This document shows positions 8,654-17,026 of a stretch of 64,000 nucleotides of DNA, piece after piece. Both the position numbers and the translations under genes were made by a program. Every line of letters starts with the position of its first letter. The stretch's first letter is position 1. The DNA is taken from assembly GCF_004346035.1 (NCBI RefSeq), contig NZ_SLZN01000002.1:124001-188000 (forward strand). Direction: 5' to 3'. This stretch comes from Acidomonas methanolica (GTDB lineage Bacteria; Pseudomonadota; Alphaproteobacteria; Acetobacterales; Acetobacteraceae). The notes under the pieces are model-generated. The model was not told where the DNA came from, made no database searches, and worked only from the letters and a program-made list of their open reading frames with translations.

Positions 8654-9028
8654 ATGCCGCAGTTGCTTCCCCTGTCCAGCAGTTACAACGCCGCATGTCG
8701 GTCGCGGAATGTCGTTCCGTTCCGCTTGGGGATTCTACCGCGTCACCGGGAATATCTTTCGCGCTGGCTGGATGCCGGGCAGTGCATGGGCATTTTCGAC
8801 GCGGACATCGCCATTACGCGCCTGCGTGATACGTCCGAGGTGCTGGATCACGTGCTGATCTGGGTGCGCGAGAACGCCGACCCGGCCTATATGATTCGTC
8901 CTCAAGGCACGCATTGGGTGTTGATCGACCAGATTCGCGGCAACGCGCTCGGCAGCTACAGAAGCTTCGAGCTCGCCCTGCACACGATCCGCCCCGTCCT
9001 TCCCCTGAACGAGACGGCCGCCGCCTGA
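8654..9028 (+). CDS. Hypothetical protein, 124 residues
   Basis: I do not recognise this family. The frame encodes a soluble-looking protein with no signal peptide or membrane segment. It has a basic Ser/Asn-rich N terminus, then a mixed region (DADIAITRLRDTSEVLDHVLIWVRENADPAY, split here as charged and hydrophobic alternation) and a C terminus ending LNETAAA. Start ATG 8654 was chosen because codon use becomes normal from there; upstream the same frame runs through the lpxL-family gene in the wrong phase. It stands alone, and converges on the LpoA-like gene with an 18-bp gap. It may be lineage-restricted. Confidence 0.6.
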   Translation: MPQLLPLSSSYNAACRSRNVVPFRLGILPRHREYLSRWLDAGQCMGIFDADIAITRLRDTSEVLDHVLIWVRENADPAYMIRPQGTHWVLIDQIRGNALGSYRSFELALHTIRPVLPLNETAAA

Positions 9029-9046
9029 GAAGCCGTTTCCGCGCCG

Positions 9047-10339
9047 TCAGCTCGGCGTATCCGTCAATGTCCTCGGCGCAGGCTGGGCGATCGAAGCTCC
9101 GCCGTCCGGCTGGATGGTGAAGATCGCCAAAGCCCGCGCCACATGCCCGCCGGGCTTCAGGATAAACACCCCGTCCACACCCGCGAAACCATCCTCCCGC
9201 ATGAGCGAGGCAGGCGAGAACCTCTCCGGTTGCGCCGCGAGCGCCCCGGCCACGGCCGCCGTGTCATAGGCGACATCCGCCATCGGCGTCGGCGCCAGAC
9301 CATAGCGACGACGATAGGCCTGCACATAGCTCGCGCGACTCGCGGGGTCCGGCGCCGCGAACCAGGCCCCATGGAGCGCCCCCAGCTTGCTGGCGAAAGC
9401 GCCCCATAGGGCGGGGCCCATGATCCGCACCGTCGCGGGATCGATCTTGTCATCCCGCAACGCATTGATGACCGTCGCCAGTTGCAGGCCCGTGTCCCCG
9501 AGCAGCAGGGCGTCAAAGGGGGGCGGCGGCACAGGCGCGGAAGCAGCGGACGCCGACGGCCCGGACGTGTCGGGCGTCGCATCAGGCACCGGATTGACCG
9601 CGTTGGGCTCCCCCGCAGCGGGAGACGTCGCGGTCTGGGCCGGGCTCTGACCCTGGGCCTGACGCGCCTCGATCGCCGACAGGGTCTTCAACCCGTCCTG
9701 AATGCTCGCGGCATCGGACGCATGGTAGACAACATTCGGCGCCACAACCCCGTTCGCCGCGCAGGCAGCGACCAGACCCGCTCCCAGCGCATGGCCGAAC
9801 GCCGTGTCCGGCAGGAAGGCCGCGAAGGTCTTGCGTCCCTCCGCATGAGCGGCGGCGACCAGACGCGACACCTGCTGGTCCGGCGTCAGCCCCATGACCC
9901 ACACGCCCTCCCGCGCGCGGGAAGGATCGCTCGTATAGGCCAGTTCCGGAATACCTGCCGCCACGGCGAGGCCCGAGACTTCCGCCGTCTGCCCGGCCGT
10001 CAGCGGGCCAAGGAGAATCTGGTCGCCCGCGCCGATCGCCGCCCGCGCCGCCGCCGCCGCGCCGCCCGCGCCGTCACTGTCCTTCAGATCGATCTGCGCC
10101 GTCTTCTGGGTGGCCGGGACAGCCAGAATCGCGGCATTGGCCATCTGCCGCCCGAGACCCGCATTGCGTCCGCTGAGAGGCAGGAGCAGCCCGATCCGCA
10201 CCGGCCCTGTTGGAGCGGACTCCGCCGACCCGCTTGTCCCCGTGGCGGACGGCGAGGTGCCCTCGGAGCAGGCCGCCAGCGCCAGCGCCGCCCCCATGGA
10301 CAGGAGCAGCCCCTTGCGCCGCGCCGCCGCGCCGCGCAA
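9047..10339 (-). CDS. LpoA-like penicillin-binding protein activator lipoprotein
   Basis: Envelope lipoprotein with a type I periplasmic-binding fold (PRIGLLLPLSGRNAGLGRQMANAA, LLGPLTAGQT, LPDTAFGHALGAGL, ADVAYDTAAVAGAL). Gammaproteobacterial LpoA activates PBP1A from the outer membrane, and its gene also sits divergent to rsmI, which supports the assignment. TTG at 10339 is the working start because it gives a textbook lipoprotein signal (MRGAAARRKGLLLSMG..., lipobox LAAC with Cys 24). ATG at 10453 or 10507 would add a Gly/Ser-rich extension of 38 or 56 residues and overlap rsmI. A Pro/Ala-rich low-complexity insert lies in mid-protein. Whether it activates a PBP in this organism is inferred. 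Confidence 0.78.
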   Translation of the reverse strand: MRGAAARRKGLLLSMGAALALAACSEGTSPSATGTSGSAESAPTGPVRIGLLLPLSGRNAGLGRQMANAAILAVPATQKTAQIDLKDSDGAGGAAAAARAAIGAGDQILLGPLTAGQTAEVSGLAVAAGIPELAYTSDPSRAREGVWVMGLTPDQQVSRLVAAAHAEGRKTFAAFLPDTAFGHALGAGLVAACAANGVVAPNVVYHASDAASIQDGLKTLSAIEARQAQGQSPAQTATSPAAGEPNAVNPVPDATPDTSGPSASAASAPVPPPPFDALLLGDTGLQLATVINALRDDKIDPATVRIMGPALWGAFASKLGALHGAWFAAPDPASRASYVQAYRRRYGLAPTPMADVAYDTAAVAGALAAQPERFSPASLMREDGFAGVDGVFILKPGGHVARALAIFTIQPDGGASIAQPAPRTLTDTPS

Positions 10340-10382
10340 GCAGGAGGAAATCCGGAGCGCCGCGCCAGAGCCGGTCTCCGAG

Positions 10383-10430
10383 GAACCATCCTGAGAAGCG
10401 CCCAAAGACCCACCCAGAGAACCACCCCGA
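10383..10430. repeat. Degenerate 12-bp tandem repeat upstream of rsmI
   Basis: Four diverged 12-bp units begin at 10383, 10395, 10407 and 10419, each starting GA and C-rich: GAACCATCCTGA, GAAGCGCCCAAA, GACCCACCCAGA and GAACCACCCCGA. They end 7 bp before the rsmI ATG and would encode the Gly/Ser-rich extension if the LpoA-like gene started at the upstream ATG. Confidence 0.5.
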
Positions 10431-10437
10431 GAATTAA

Positions 10438-11391
10438 ATGTCCGACCCGTCATCGTCTGCTCATGCTCCGTCGTCATCGTCATCCGCACCGGACGCGCCG
10501 CCTCCATACGTCAAATCCGCCCCACCCGCGACTCCTGCCGGAAAAGCAGGGCTGCTGAGTCTCGTCGCCACGCCGATCGGCAATCTGGGCGACATCTCGC
10601 AGCGCGCGCTGGACACGCTGTCCCATGCGGACCTTATCCTATGCGAAGATACGCGCGTCACCGCCAAATTGCTCCGTCATTTCGGCATCGCGGCCGCGAC
10701 CCAGACCTTGCACGAACATAACGAAGAAGAACGCATCCCGTTTCTTCTCGGCCGTCTTCGCGAGGGCGCGCGGATCGCGGTGGTGTCCGACGCGGGCATG
10801 CCGCTCCTTTCCGATCCCGGTTATCGCCTCGCCCGCGCCGCCATCGCGGCTGGCGTGCAGGTGACAGGCATACCGGGGCCGAACGCCGCCTCGCTCGCCC
10901 TCGCCCTCTCCGGCCTGCCGCCCATCCCCTCGCTCTTTCTCGGTTTTCCACCGCCCCGATCCCAGGCGCGCCGCACCGCCTTCGCCACGCTGCGCGCCGC
11001 CGAACAGGCCGGGCTGAGCGCCACGCTGATCTGGTATGAGGCGCCGCATCGGCTGGTCGAGACCCTCGCCGATCTGACGGCCGTCTTCGGCGAGGCGCGC
11101 CCGGCGGCCGTCGGGCGCGAACTCACCAAGCGATTCGAGGAGATGGTGCGGGGCAGTCTCGCCGATCTGGCCGCGCATTTCGCCGCCATCGAGCCGCGGG
11201 GAGAAATCACGCTGCTGCTCGGTCCGCCGCCCGACGGGGATGACGGCGCTGAGACTCTCGACAACCACCTGCGCGCCGCACTGAAAACCCATTCCGTGAA
11301 GGACGCCGCGACGCTGGTGGCGGGGTTCGTCAACCTGCCCCGCCGCACCATCTACGCCCGCGCGCTCGAACTGTCGCGGGACGATGCGTGA
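10438..11391 (+). CDS. rsmI: 16S rRNA (cytidine(1402)-2'-O)-methyltransferase
   Basis: Uses S-adenosylmethionine to methylate the ribose of C1402 in the decoding centre of 16S rRNA. The 317-residue product has the tetrapyrrole-methylase fold of the RsmI family: SLVATPIGNLGDISQRAL at ~41-58, CEDTRVTAKLL, EHNEEERIP, SDAGMPLLSDPGYRL, GIPGPNAASLALALSGLP and GRELTKRFEE. The first ~35 residues are a Ser/Pro/Ala-rich extension outside the conserved domain, so a later start is possible. It is divergent from the LpoA-like gene and meets lolA tail to tail with no spacer. Confidence 0.94.
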   Translation: MSDPSSSAHAPSSSSSAPDAPPPYVKSAPPATPAGKAGLLSLVATPIGNLGDISQRALDTLSHADLILCEDTRVTAKLLRHFGIAAATQTLHEHNEEERIPFLLGRLREGARIAVVSDAGMPLLSDPGYRLARAAIAAGVQVTGIPGPNAASLALALSGLPPIPSLFLGFPPPRSQARRTAFATLRAAEQAGLSATLIWYEAPHRLVETLADLTAVFGEARPAAVGRELTKRFEEMVRGSLADLAAHFAAIEPRGEITLLLGPPPDGDDGAETLDNHLRAALKTHSVKDAATLVAGFVNLPRRTIYARALELSRDDA

Positions 11392-12048
11392 TCACCCGGC
11401 ATCCTTCGGCAACACGAAGAGCGAGTCAGGCAGCGATTCGGGCGTGGTGATGTCGAAGAGATCGACCTGCGTGTCCCGCCCCTGCGCGTCCCGCACCACC
11501 CAGCCGCGCAGGGTCAGCGGCTGCTCGTCGAACATCAGCGTCAGACTGCCCTCGGCGGGCGCGGCACTCCGCACCATGGTCAGGTTGACCCGGCCGCCGA
11601 CATGGCGCAGCGCCGTCACCGTCACATCGCCGGAAAGCTTGAGATCGGGCCGCAGCAGGAGACCGACCGGCGTGCGATCGACCGGGAGCGTCGTCACCTG
11701 ACCGAGGTCACGATCCACATAGACGATCTGTCCATCATTGGCGACGAGCAGCAGCGGGCTTGGCTTGTCGTAATCGAAGCGCATCCGGCCGGGACGATCC
11801 AGCCATGCCGTCCCCGTACTCCGTTTGCCGTCCGGCGCGATCTGCTGGAACCGCGCCTTGAAGAGCGTCGTCGCCGTCAGCGCATCCTGAATGCGGGCGA
11901 TCCAGCCCTGATCGGCGGGCGTCAAACGGGCCTGAGGCAGATCCTGGGCCGAACCGACCGTCGCGCTCCCCAAGCTTATGCCCGCGATCGCCAGCACCGC
12001 CGGAATCGCCTGTCGAATCGTCCGTCTCACCCTGTTCCTCATCGTCAT
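11392..12048 (-). CDS. lolA: LolA-type outer membrane lipoprotein carrier protein
   Basis: A 218-residue secreted protein: a signal peptide about 34 residues long (basic start [10 protein letters not shown], hydrophobic core, cleavage near GSAQD) followed by a LolA-like beta-sheet domain ([54 protein letters not shown]). LolA shuttles mature lipoproteins across the periplasm from LolCDE to the outer membrane. The start overlaps the mbfA stop (ATGA), so it is translated with the iron exporter and gshA upstream. The paralogue DUF1571/LolA-like family cannot be fully excluded. Confidence 0.88.
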   Translation of the reverse strand: MTMRNRVRRTIRQAIPAVLAIAGISLGSATVGSAQDLPQARLTPADQGWIARIQDALTATTLFKARFQQIAPDGKRSTGTAWLDRPGRMRFDYDKPSPLLLVANDGQIVYVDRDLGQVTTLPVDRTPVGLLLRPDLKLSGDVTVTALRHVGGRVNLTMVRSAAPAEGSLTLMFDEQPLTLRGWVVRDAQGRDTQVDLFDITTPESLPDSLFVLPKDAG

Positions 12049-13001
12049 CCTTGCCCGATCAGCACGCCCGCGGCGAAGACCAGCCCCCCGCCCAGCATGA
12101 TTTGCAGGATCGCGCTGACGAAGGGCGTATCCTGATATCTCCAGCGAATCCAGGAGATCGCCAGCAATTCGAACACCACCACGGCCGTCGCCGCCAGAAC
12201 GGCAAGATGGAACGCCGGAATCAGGAAGGGCAAGGTATGGCCGATGCCGCCCCCCATGGTCATCAACCCGCAGATCAGCCCGCGCAACAGCGGCCGCCCG
12301 CGTCCGGACAGCTTGCCGTCATCGGCCAGCGCCTCCGCGAAGCCCATCGAAATCCCCGCGCCCACCGAGGCGGCCAGCCCGACGAGAAAGGCGTTCCAGG
12401 AATCATGGGTCGCGTACGCCGCCGCGAAGACCGGCGCGAGCGTGGAGACGGACCCGTCCATGAGCCCGACCAGCCCCGGCTGGACGACCTGAAGCACGAA
12501 GCGCCGCCGCGCGCTTTCGTCCTCGCGCTCGCCACGCCCGCCGCCCAGCAGATCCGCGCGCAGGATCTGCGCATGATGCAGATGACCGTCCTCCACCACC
12601 GCGAGATCGCCCAGCAGCCTGCGCGTCTCCGCGTCGGTGCTGCGCGAGGCCGCCACGCGATAGAAGCGCGCGGCGTCACGCTCCATCTCCTCAGTCTGGT
12701 CACGGATCGCGTCGAGCCGCAGCGTCTTCATCCGCCAGGCGGGCAGGCGCATCGGGAACCCCCGGATATCCTGCCGCCTCACCAGCGGGATATGGGCGCC
12801 GAAACGCCGGGAGAAGAGGTCGATCAGATTGCGGCGATGACTTTCCTCCTCCGCCGCCATGGCCCGGAAGACCGCCGCGCTGTCGGGATAGTTCTCCGCC
12901 AGCATCTGCGCGAAATCGGCGTAGATGCGGCCGTCCTCTTCCTCATTCGCGATGGCGAGCGCGAGGATTTCCCGCTCGCCGAGATCGGAGAGACGCGGCA
13001 T
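12045..13001 (-). CDS. mbfA: Membrane-bound ferritin MbfA (ferritin-like domain plus VIT1/CCC1 iron transporter)
   Basis: The 318-residue protein combines two domains. Residues ~1-150 are rubrerythrin/ferritin-like with iron-ligand patterns [35 protein letters not shown] and [11 protein letters not shown]. Residues ~165-318 form a VIT1-type transporter ([21 protein letters not shown], about five membrane spans). MbfA of Bradyrhizobium and Agrobacterium exports iron and protects against iron and peroxide stress. gshA lies immediately upstream with no spacer and lolA downstream overlaps by 4 nt, tying iron export to glutathione synthesis. No iron-responsive operator was recognised upstream. Confidence 0.9.
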   Translation of the reverse strand: MPRLSDLGEREILALAIANEEEDGRIYADFAQMLAENYPDSAAVFRAMAAEEESHRRNLIDLFSRRFGAHIPLVRRQDIRGFPMRLPAWRMKTLRLDAIRDQTEEMERDAARFYRVAASRSTDAETRRLLGDLAVVEDGHLHHAQILRADLLGGGRGEREDESARRRFVLQVVQPGLVGLMDGSVSTLAPVFAAAYATHDSWNAFLVGLAASVGAGISMGFAEALADDGKLSGRGRPLLRGLICGLMTMGGGIGHTLPFLIPAFHLAVLAATAVVVFELLAISWIRWRYQDTPFVSAILQIMLGGGLVFAAGVLIGQG

Positions 13002-14384
13002 TCAGATCGCGGCGGCCGCGAAGATCGGCGTCACGTCGCCCTGCCACGCGCCATGATAGAGGGAGAGCCAGTGCTCGGCCTGGGTCGGCCCCCCTTCGGC
13101 GATCGCGAAAAGCGGGTCGAGATAACGGTCCTCGCCCAGCCCTCGCGCCGCCAGTCCCTGCGCCGCCAGCGTCACCACGCGCCGCGCCAACGCCCGCAAT
13201 CCGCCCGGAAAACCTGCCTCCATCGCCCGCGCGGGCACCTCGCCGCGCAGCGTCCGATAGACGTCCCAGGGCTGCTCGCGCACGAGCGCCTCCGCGGCCA
13301 TGAGCGTCGGCGCGTCATAGAGCAGCCCGACCCAAAGCGCGGATTGCGCCACCATCATGTCCGGCGTGCCCGCGTCGGCCCCCCGCATTTCGAGAAACTG
13401 CTTGAGCCGGACATCCGGGAAGACGGTCGTCAGATGATCCTCGAAATCGCCGACCGTCGGCGTCAGCTCTGCCAGAACGCCCGTCTCCCGCCCGTCGAGC
13501 CAGGCGCGGAAGGACCGGCCCGCCACGTCGATCAGCGTCCCGTCCCGCACGACGAAATACATGGGCACGTCGAGCACCCACTCCACATAGCGGGCGAAGC
13601 CGAATCCGTCCTCGAACACGCATTCCGGCATCCCGCTGCGGGCATTGTCCGTATCCGTCCAGATTCGCGCGCGGTTGGACAGATAGCCGTTCGGACGGCC
13701 GTCGCAGAACGGCGAATTGGCGAAAAGCGCGGTCGCCAGCGGTTGAAGCGCGAGCGAAACGCACATCTTGCGCGCCATGTCCGCCTCATCGGCGAAATCC
13801 AGATTCACCTGAACCGTGCAGGTCCGCTTCATCATGTCGAGGCCGAGCGCGCCGACTTCCGGCATGTAGCGGCGCATGATCGCATAGCGGCTCTTGGGCA
13901 TCATCGGCATGGCGTCGCGCGGCCAGAGCGGCTGGAAACCGAGCGGCGCGAAACCCAGCCCGAGCGCCTCGGACGGCGCGCGCAGGGCGGCGAAATGCGC
14001 CGCCATCTCGGCGGCCGTCTCATGGAGCGTGGCAAGCGGCGCGCCGGAAAGTTCGAATTGCCCGGCCGGTTCGAGCGAGATGGAGCGCCCCGCCTCGGCC
14101 CCGCGCCCCTTCAGCCCGATCAGCGCGCCGCGATCCTCGATCGCCTGCCAGGCCGATCCGTCGTCCAGCAGCGCCCGCAGGATCGCCTCGATCCCGTCCG
14201 GACTGTAGGGCGGCGGCGAGAACGGGGTGCGACCCCGCGCCGCCTCGGGGCGGACGAAACCGAATTTCTCGTGCTCCGTGCCGATTCGCCACGCGCTCTC
14301 CGGCTTGCAGCCGCGCGACAGCACCTCGACAAGCTGCTCCATGTTTTCAATGGGGTGATCGTTCGTTTCGCCGGGATTGGACAT
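13002..14384 (-). CDS. gshA: Glutamate-cysteine ligase, plant/alphaproteobacterial type
   Basis: ATP-dependent formation of gamma-glutamylcysteine, the first step of glutathione synthesis. The 460-residue protein fits the plant-type GCS2-like family: WRIGTEHEKFGF, EPAGQFELSGAPLATLHET, MPKSRYAIMRRYMPEVG, MKRTCTVQVNLDFADE and LFANSPFCDGRPNGYLSNRA. ATG 14384 (MSNPGETNDHPIENME) was chosen as the closest start before conserved sequence; a frame extension to 14477 adds residues without family resemblance. The stop abuts the mbfA start directly, so the three downstream genes gshA-mbfA-lolA look like one operon. Confidence 0.94.
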   Translation of the reverse strand: MSNPGETNDHPIENMEQLVEVLSRGCKPESAWRIGTEHEKFGFVRPEAARGRTPFSPPPYSPDGIEAILRALLDDGSAWQAIEDRGALIGLKGRGAEAGRSISLEPAGQFELSGAPLATLHETAAEMAAHFAALRAPSEALGLGFAPLGFQPLWPRDAMPMMPKSRYAIMRRYMPEVGALGLDMMKRTCTVQVNLDFADEADMARKMCVSLALQPLATALFANSPFCDGRPNGYLSNRARIWTDTDNARSGMPECVFEDGFGFARYVEWVLDVPMYFVVRDGTLIDVAGRSFRAWLDGRETGVLAELTPTVGDFEDHLTTVFPDVRLKQFLEMRGADAGTPDMMVAQSALWVGLLYDAPTLMAAEALVREQPWDVYRTLRGEVPARAMEAGFPGGLRALARRVVTLAAQGLAARGLGEDRYLDPLFAIAEGGPTQAEHWLSLYHGAWQGDVTPIFAAAAI

Positions 14385-14546
14385 GAACGCGGCAGAGTCC
14401 TTCAAAATCGCCGCGAATGTTCGCAGCCCGTAAATTTCGCACGTTCGCCGCCACGGCGACAAACGATGAGCCCCCAAGAATACTTACGAGGATATGCGCG
14501 GGACCACCCACCCGCCAGATTTCCCTTATGCTCCGGATTCGCCCTC

Positions 14547-15296
14547 TTACTTCAAGAGTCGATGAGAGTCGAACAATACGCCTTGCGCGCCGAGAAGCGC
14601 CAGGGCCGCGCAGGCCGCCGTATCCGCGCGCAGCACGAGCGCACCGAGAGAAAGGGGCGTCACCCCGCTCCGCCCTTCGATCCAGCGCCGTTCTTCGGGC
14701 GCGAAACCGCCTTCCGGCCCGATCAGCACGCCATATCCGGCCGCCCATTCGCGCGGGAGGGCCGCCGCGCCGTCGAACCGCTCCATGGCCGCGAAAAGAG
14801 GCAGCTCAGCCGGCCACGCCTCCATGGCCTGAACAAGAGGCACGGGATCGTCGATCCGCGGCACGTCCAGCCGTTCGCATTGTTCCGCCGCCTCTATCGC
14901 GATCGCCCGCAGACGCTCCGCATTCAGCCGATGCGTATTGGTCCGCGCCGTCATCACCGGCGCGAAACACGACACCCCGAGTTCGGTGCCCATCCGGATC
15001 ACCAGATCGGTCGCGTCCCGCTTGAGCGGCGCGAAGAACAGCGTCGCCCCCACGCGGATGTCCGGCATGCGCCGCCGCTCCGCGAGCCGCAGCGTCCCCC
15101 GGTCCTTCCGCACTCCGGTCAGGACGGCGTCCCATTCCCCGTCCCGCGCGTTGAAGACGCTCACCGCGTCGCCCGGACCGAGACGCAGCACCGTGCCGAG
15201 ATAGCGCGCATGATCGGGCGACAGCGCCAGTTCCGCGTCCGGGCGGAAGAGAGAAGCGTGACCGGGGTCGATATAGAGGCGTGGCGCGTCCTGCAT
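14547..15296 (-). CDS. rsmE: 16S rRNA (uracil(1498)-N(3))-methyltransferase
   Basis: SAM-dependent SPOUT-class enzyme that methylates U1498 near the ribosomal decoding site. The 249-residue product shows the RsmE order: N-terminal PUA-like domain (RLYIDPGHA, HARYLGTVLRLGPGDAVSVFNARDGEW), then RMGTELGVSCFAPVMTART, EAAEQCERLDVP and the knot motif VLIGPEGGFAPEER with a downstream LSLGALVLRADTA segment. It is divergent from ubiA (96 bp apart) and 162 bp upstream of gshA on the same strand. Confidence 0.95.
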   Translation of the reverse strand: MQDAPRLYIDPGHASLFRPDAELALSPDHARYLGTVLRLGPGDAVSVFNARDGEWDAVLTGVRKDRGTLRLAERRRMPDIRVGATLFFAPLKRDATDLVIRMGTELGVSCFAPVMTARTNTHRLNAERLRAIAIEAAEQCERLDVPRIDDPVPLVQAMEAWPAELPLFAAMERFDGAAALPREWAAGYGVLIGPEGGFAPEERRWIEGRSGVTPLSLGALVLRADTAACAALALLGAQGVLFDSHRLLK

Positions 15297-15392
15297 GCCG
15301 CCGCTCTAGCATGACGGGCGCATGAAGGCGATTGACGCGCCGTCGGGGGCGGGACATCAGGGATCAGCACGGCTCAAGGAGGACGATGCCAG

Positions 15393-16316
15393 ATGACGCC
15401 AGTCGCCCTGCCCCATTCCGATATTCACGCCGAAGGCTGGATCAGCCGTCTGCCGCCCGGTTTCCGCCCCTATGCCCTGCTCGCGCGGCTGGACCGTCCC
15501 GTCGGCACATGGCTGCTGCTGCTGCCGGGCATCTGGGGGATCATTCTCGGCGCTCCGGGCGATCTCCGGCGGCAGATCGGTCTTTCCATTCTCTTCGCCG
15601 TCGGCTCGCTGGTCATGCGTTCGGCGGGCTGCGTCATCAACGATATCTGGGATCGCGATATCGACGCGCAGGTCGCCCGCACCGCCGGACGGCCTCTCGC
15701 CAGCGGGGCGCTGACCGTGCGTCAGGCGCTCGCGGCACTTGCCCTGCTCCTGCTCGCCGGGCTCGCCGTGCTGCTCTGCCTGCCGCCGCTCTGCTGGGCG
15801 CTCGCACCGCTGGCGATGGCGCTGGTGATCCTCTATCCGCTGGCCAAGCGGGTGACATGGTGGCCGCAACTCGTCATGGGCTTCACCTTCGGCTTCGGCG
15901 CGCCCATGGGCTACGCCGCCGCGGCCGACCGGATCGACTCCGTCCTGCTGCTGCTCTATGGCGGCACGATTCTCTGGCAACTGGGCTTCGACACGATCTA
16001 CGGTTTTCAGGACATGGAGGACGACGCGCGCATCGGCGTGCGCTCAACCTCCCGGCTGATGCGCGACCATGCGAAGCTCTTCATCGCGCTCTGCTATGCG
16101 GGCGCCGTGACGCTCTTCGCGCTCGCGGGATGGAAAAGCGAAGAGGGACCGGGTTTCTGGCTCGGCGGGACCTTCGCCGCCCTCATGCTCGCGCGGCAGA
16201 TCGTCCTGCTCGATCCGGGCCAGCCGCGACTCTGCCTCACTCTGTTCCGGCAGAACGTCCCCTTCGGCATGGTGCTCGCCCTCGCCCTGCTGGCGGGACA
16301 ACTGGTGCGCGGATGA
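15393..16316 (+). CDS. ubiA: 4-hydroxybenzoate polyprenyltransferase
   Basis: Integral membrane prenyltransferase that attaches the polyprenyl tail to 4-hydroxybenzoate in ubiquinone synthesis. The 307-residue protein has about eight hydrophobic spans. The Mg-diphosphate-binding first motif is NDIWDRDID near residue 87 and the second is DMEDDARIG near 209. ATG 15393 lies 10 nt after AAGGAGG (15376-15382). The stop overlaps the start of the next gene (ATGA). Confidence 0.95.
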   Translation: MTPVALPHSDIHAEGWISRLPPGFRPYALLARLDRPVGTWLLLLPGIWGIILGAPGDLRRQIGLSILFAVGSLVMRSAGCVINDIWDRDIDAQVARTAGRPLASGALTVRQALAALALLLLAGLAVLLCLPPLCWALAPLAMALVILYPLAKRVTWWPQLVMGFTFGFGAPMGYAAAADRIDSVLLLLYGGTILWQLGFDTIYGFQDMEDDARIGVRSTSRLMRDHAKLFIALCYAGAVTLFALAGWKSEEGPGFWLGGTFAALMLARQIVLLDPGQPRLCLTLFRQNVPFGMVLALALLAGQLVRG

Positions 16317-16966
16317 ACGCGGCGGAAGCGTTCATCACGGCCCAGACCGCGCCGGGTCGCGCCCCGCTCGTCCCGGAAATCACCCTCCATCTCGCCGGCG
16401 AAATCACGCCCATCTGGCAGGCGACCGAAGCCCTGCTGGCGGAGCACGGCATGGAGCCGCCTTTCTGGGCCTTCGCCTGGCCCGGCAGCCAACTGCTCGC
16501 GCGGCATATTCTCGATCATCCGGAACTGGTGCGTGGCAAACGCGTGCTGGATTTCGCCTGCGGCAGCGGTCTGGCCGCCATCGCCGCCGCATACGCCGGC
16601 GCGTCGGAGGTTCTGGTCAACGACATCGACCCCATGGCATTGACGGCGGCGATCCTCAACGCCGGGCTGAACGGCGTCACCCTGACATCGCTGCCGGGCG
16701 ATCTCGTCGGCACCGCGCCATCCTGCGATCTCATCGTCTCCGGCGATGTCTGTTACAGCCGAAGCATGGCGGAGTCCCTTCTCCCCTGGCTCCGCGCCCG
16801 CGCCGCGCATCATCCGGTCCTGCTGGCCGATCCCGGCCGCGCCTACGCCCCGCGCGACGGCCTGACCCTCGTGACGCGCGCCGAGATCCCGACGACGCTG
16901 GAACTCGAGGACCGCACCTCGCGCACCACCACGCTCTACCTGCTGCATCCGGAGGTCGAGGGATAG
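16313..16966 (+). CDS. Class I SAM-dependent methyltransferase (ETFB-lysine-methyltransferase-like)
   Basis: A 217-residue Rossmann-fold methyltransferase with motif I VLDFACGSGLAAIAAA at ~75-90, acidic motif VNDIDPMAL and post-motif DLIVSGDVCYS. The N terminus (PLVPEITLHLA, PFWAFAWPGSQLLARH) matches the Nnt1/COG3897 group, which includes bacterial enzymes that trimethylate lysines of electron-transfer flavoprotein beta. That substrate is plausible but not shown by the sequence. It is coupled to ubiA by a 4-nt overlap. Confidence 0.82.
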   Translation: MNAAEAFITAQTAPGRAPLVPEITLHLAGEITPIWQATEALLAEHGMEPPFWAFAWPGSQLLARHILDHPELVRGKRVLDFACGSGLAAIAAAYAGASEVLVNDIDPMALTAAILNAGLNGVTLTSLPGDLVGTAPSCDLIVSGDVCYSRSMAESLLPWLRARAAHHPVLLADPGRAYAPRDGLTLVTRAEIPTTLELEDRTSRTTTLYLLHPEVEG

Positions 16967-17026
16967 GCAGACCCGTCGCGCATCCCTAATATTCCGGCAA
17001 CAACATAATGTGCCGGAGTATCTTTC

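Noticed and set aside
12051-15314. Plus-strand open frame of over 1000 codons
   Set aside because: It is the complement of lolA/mbfA, gshA and rsmE. It is rich in Arg, His, Gln and Pro with no recognisable domain, which is typical of antisense frames in G+C-rich DNA.
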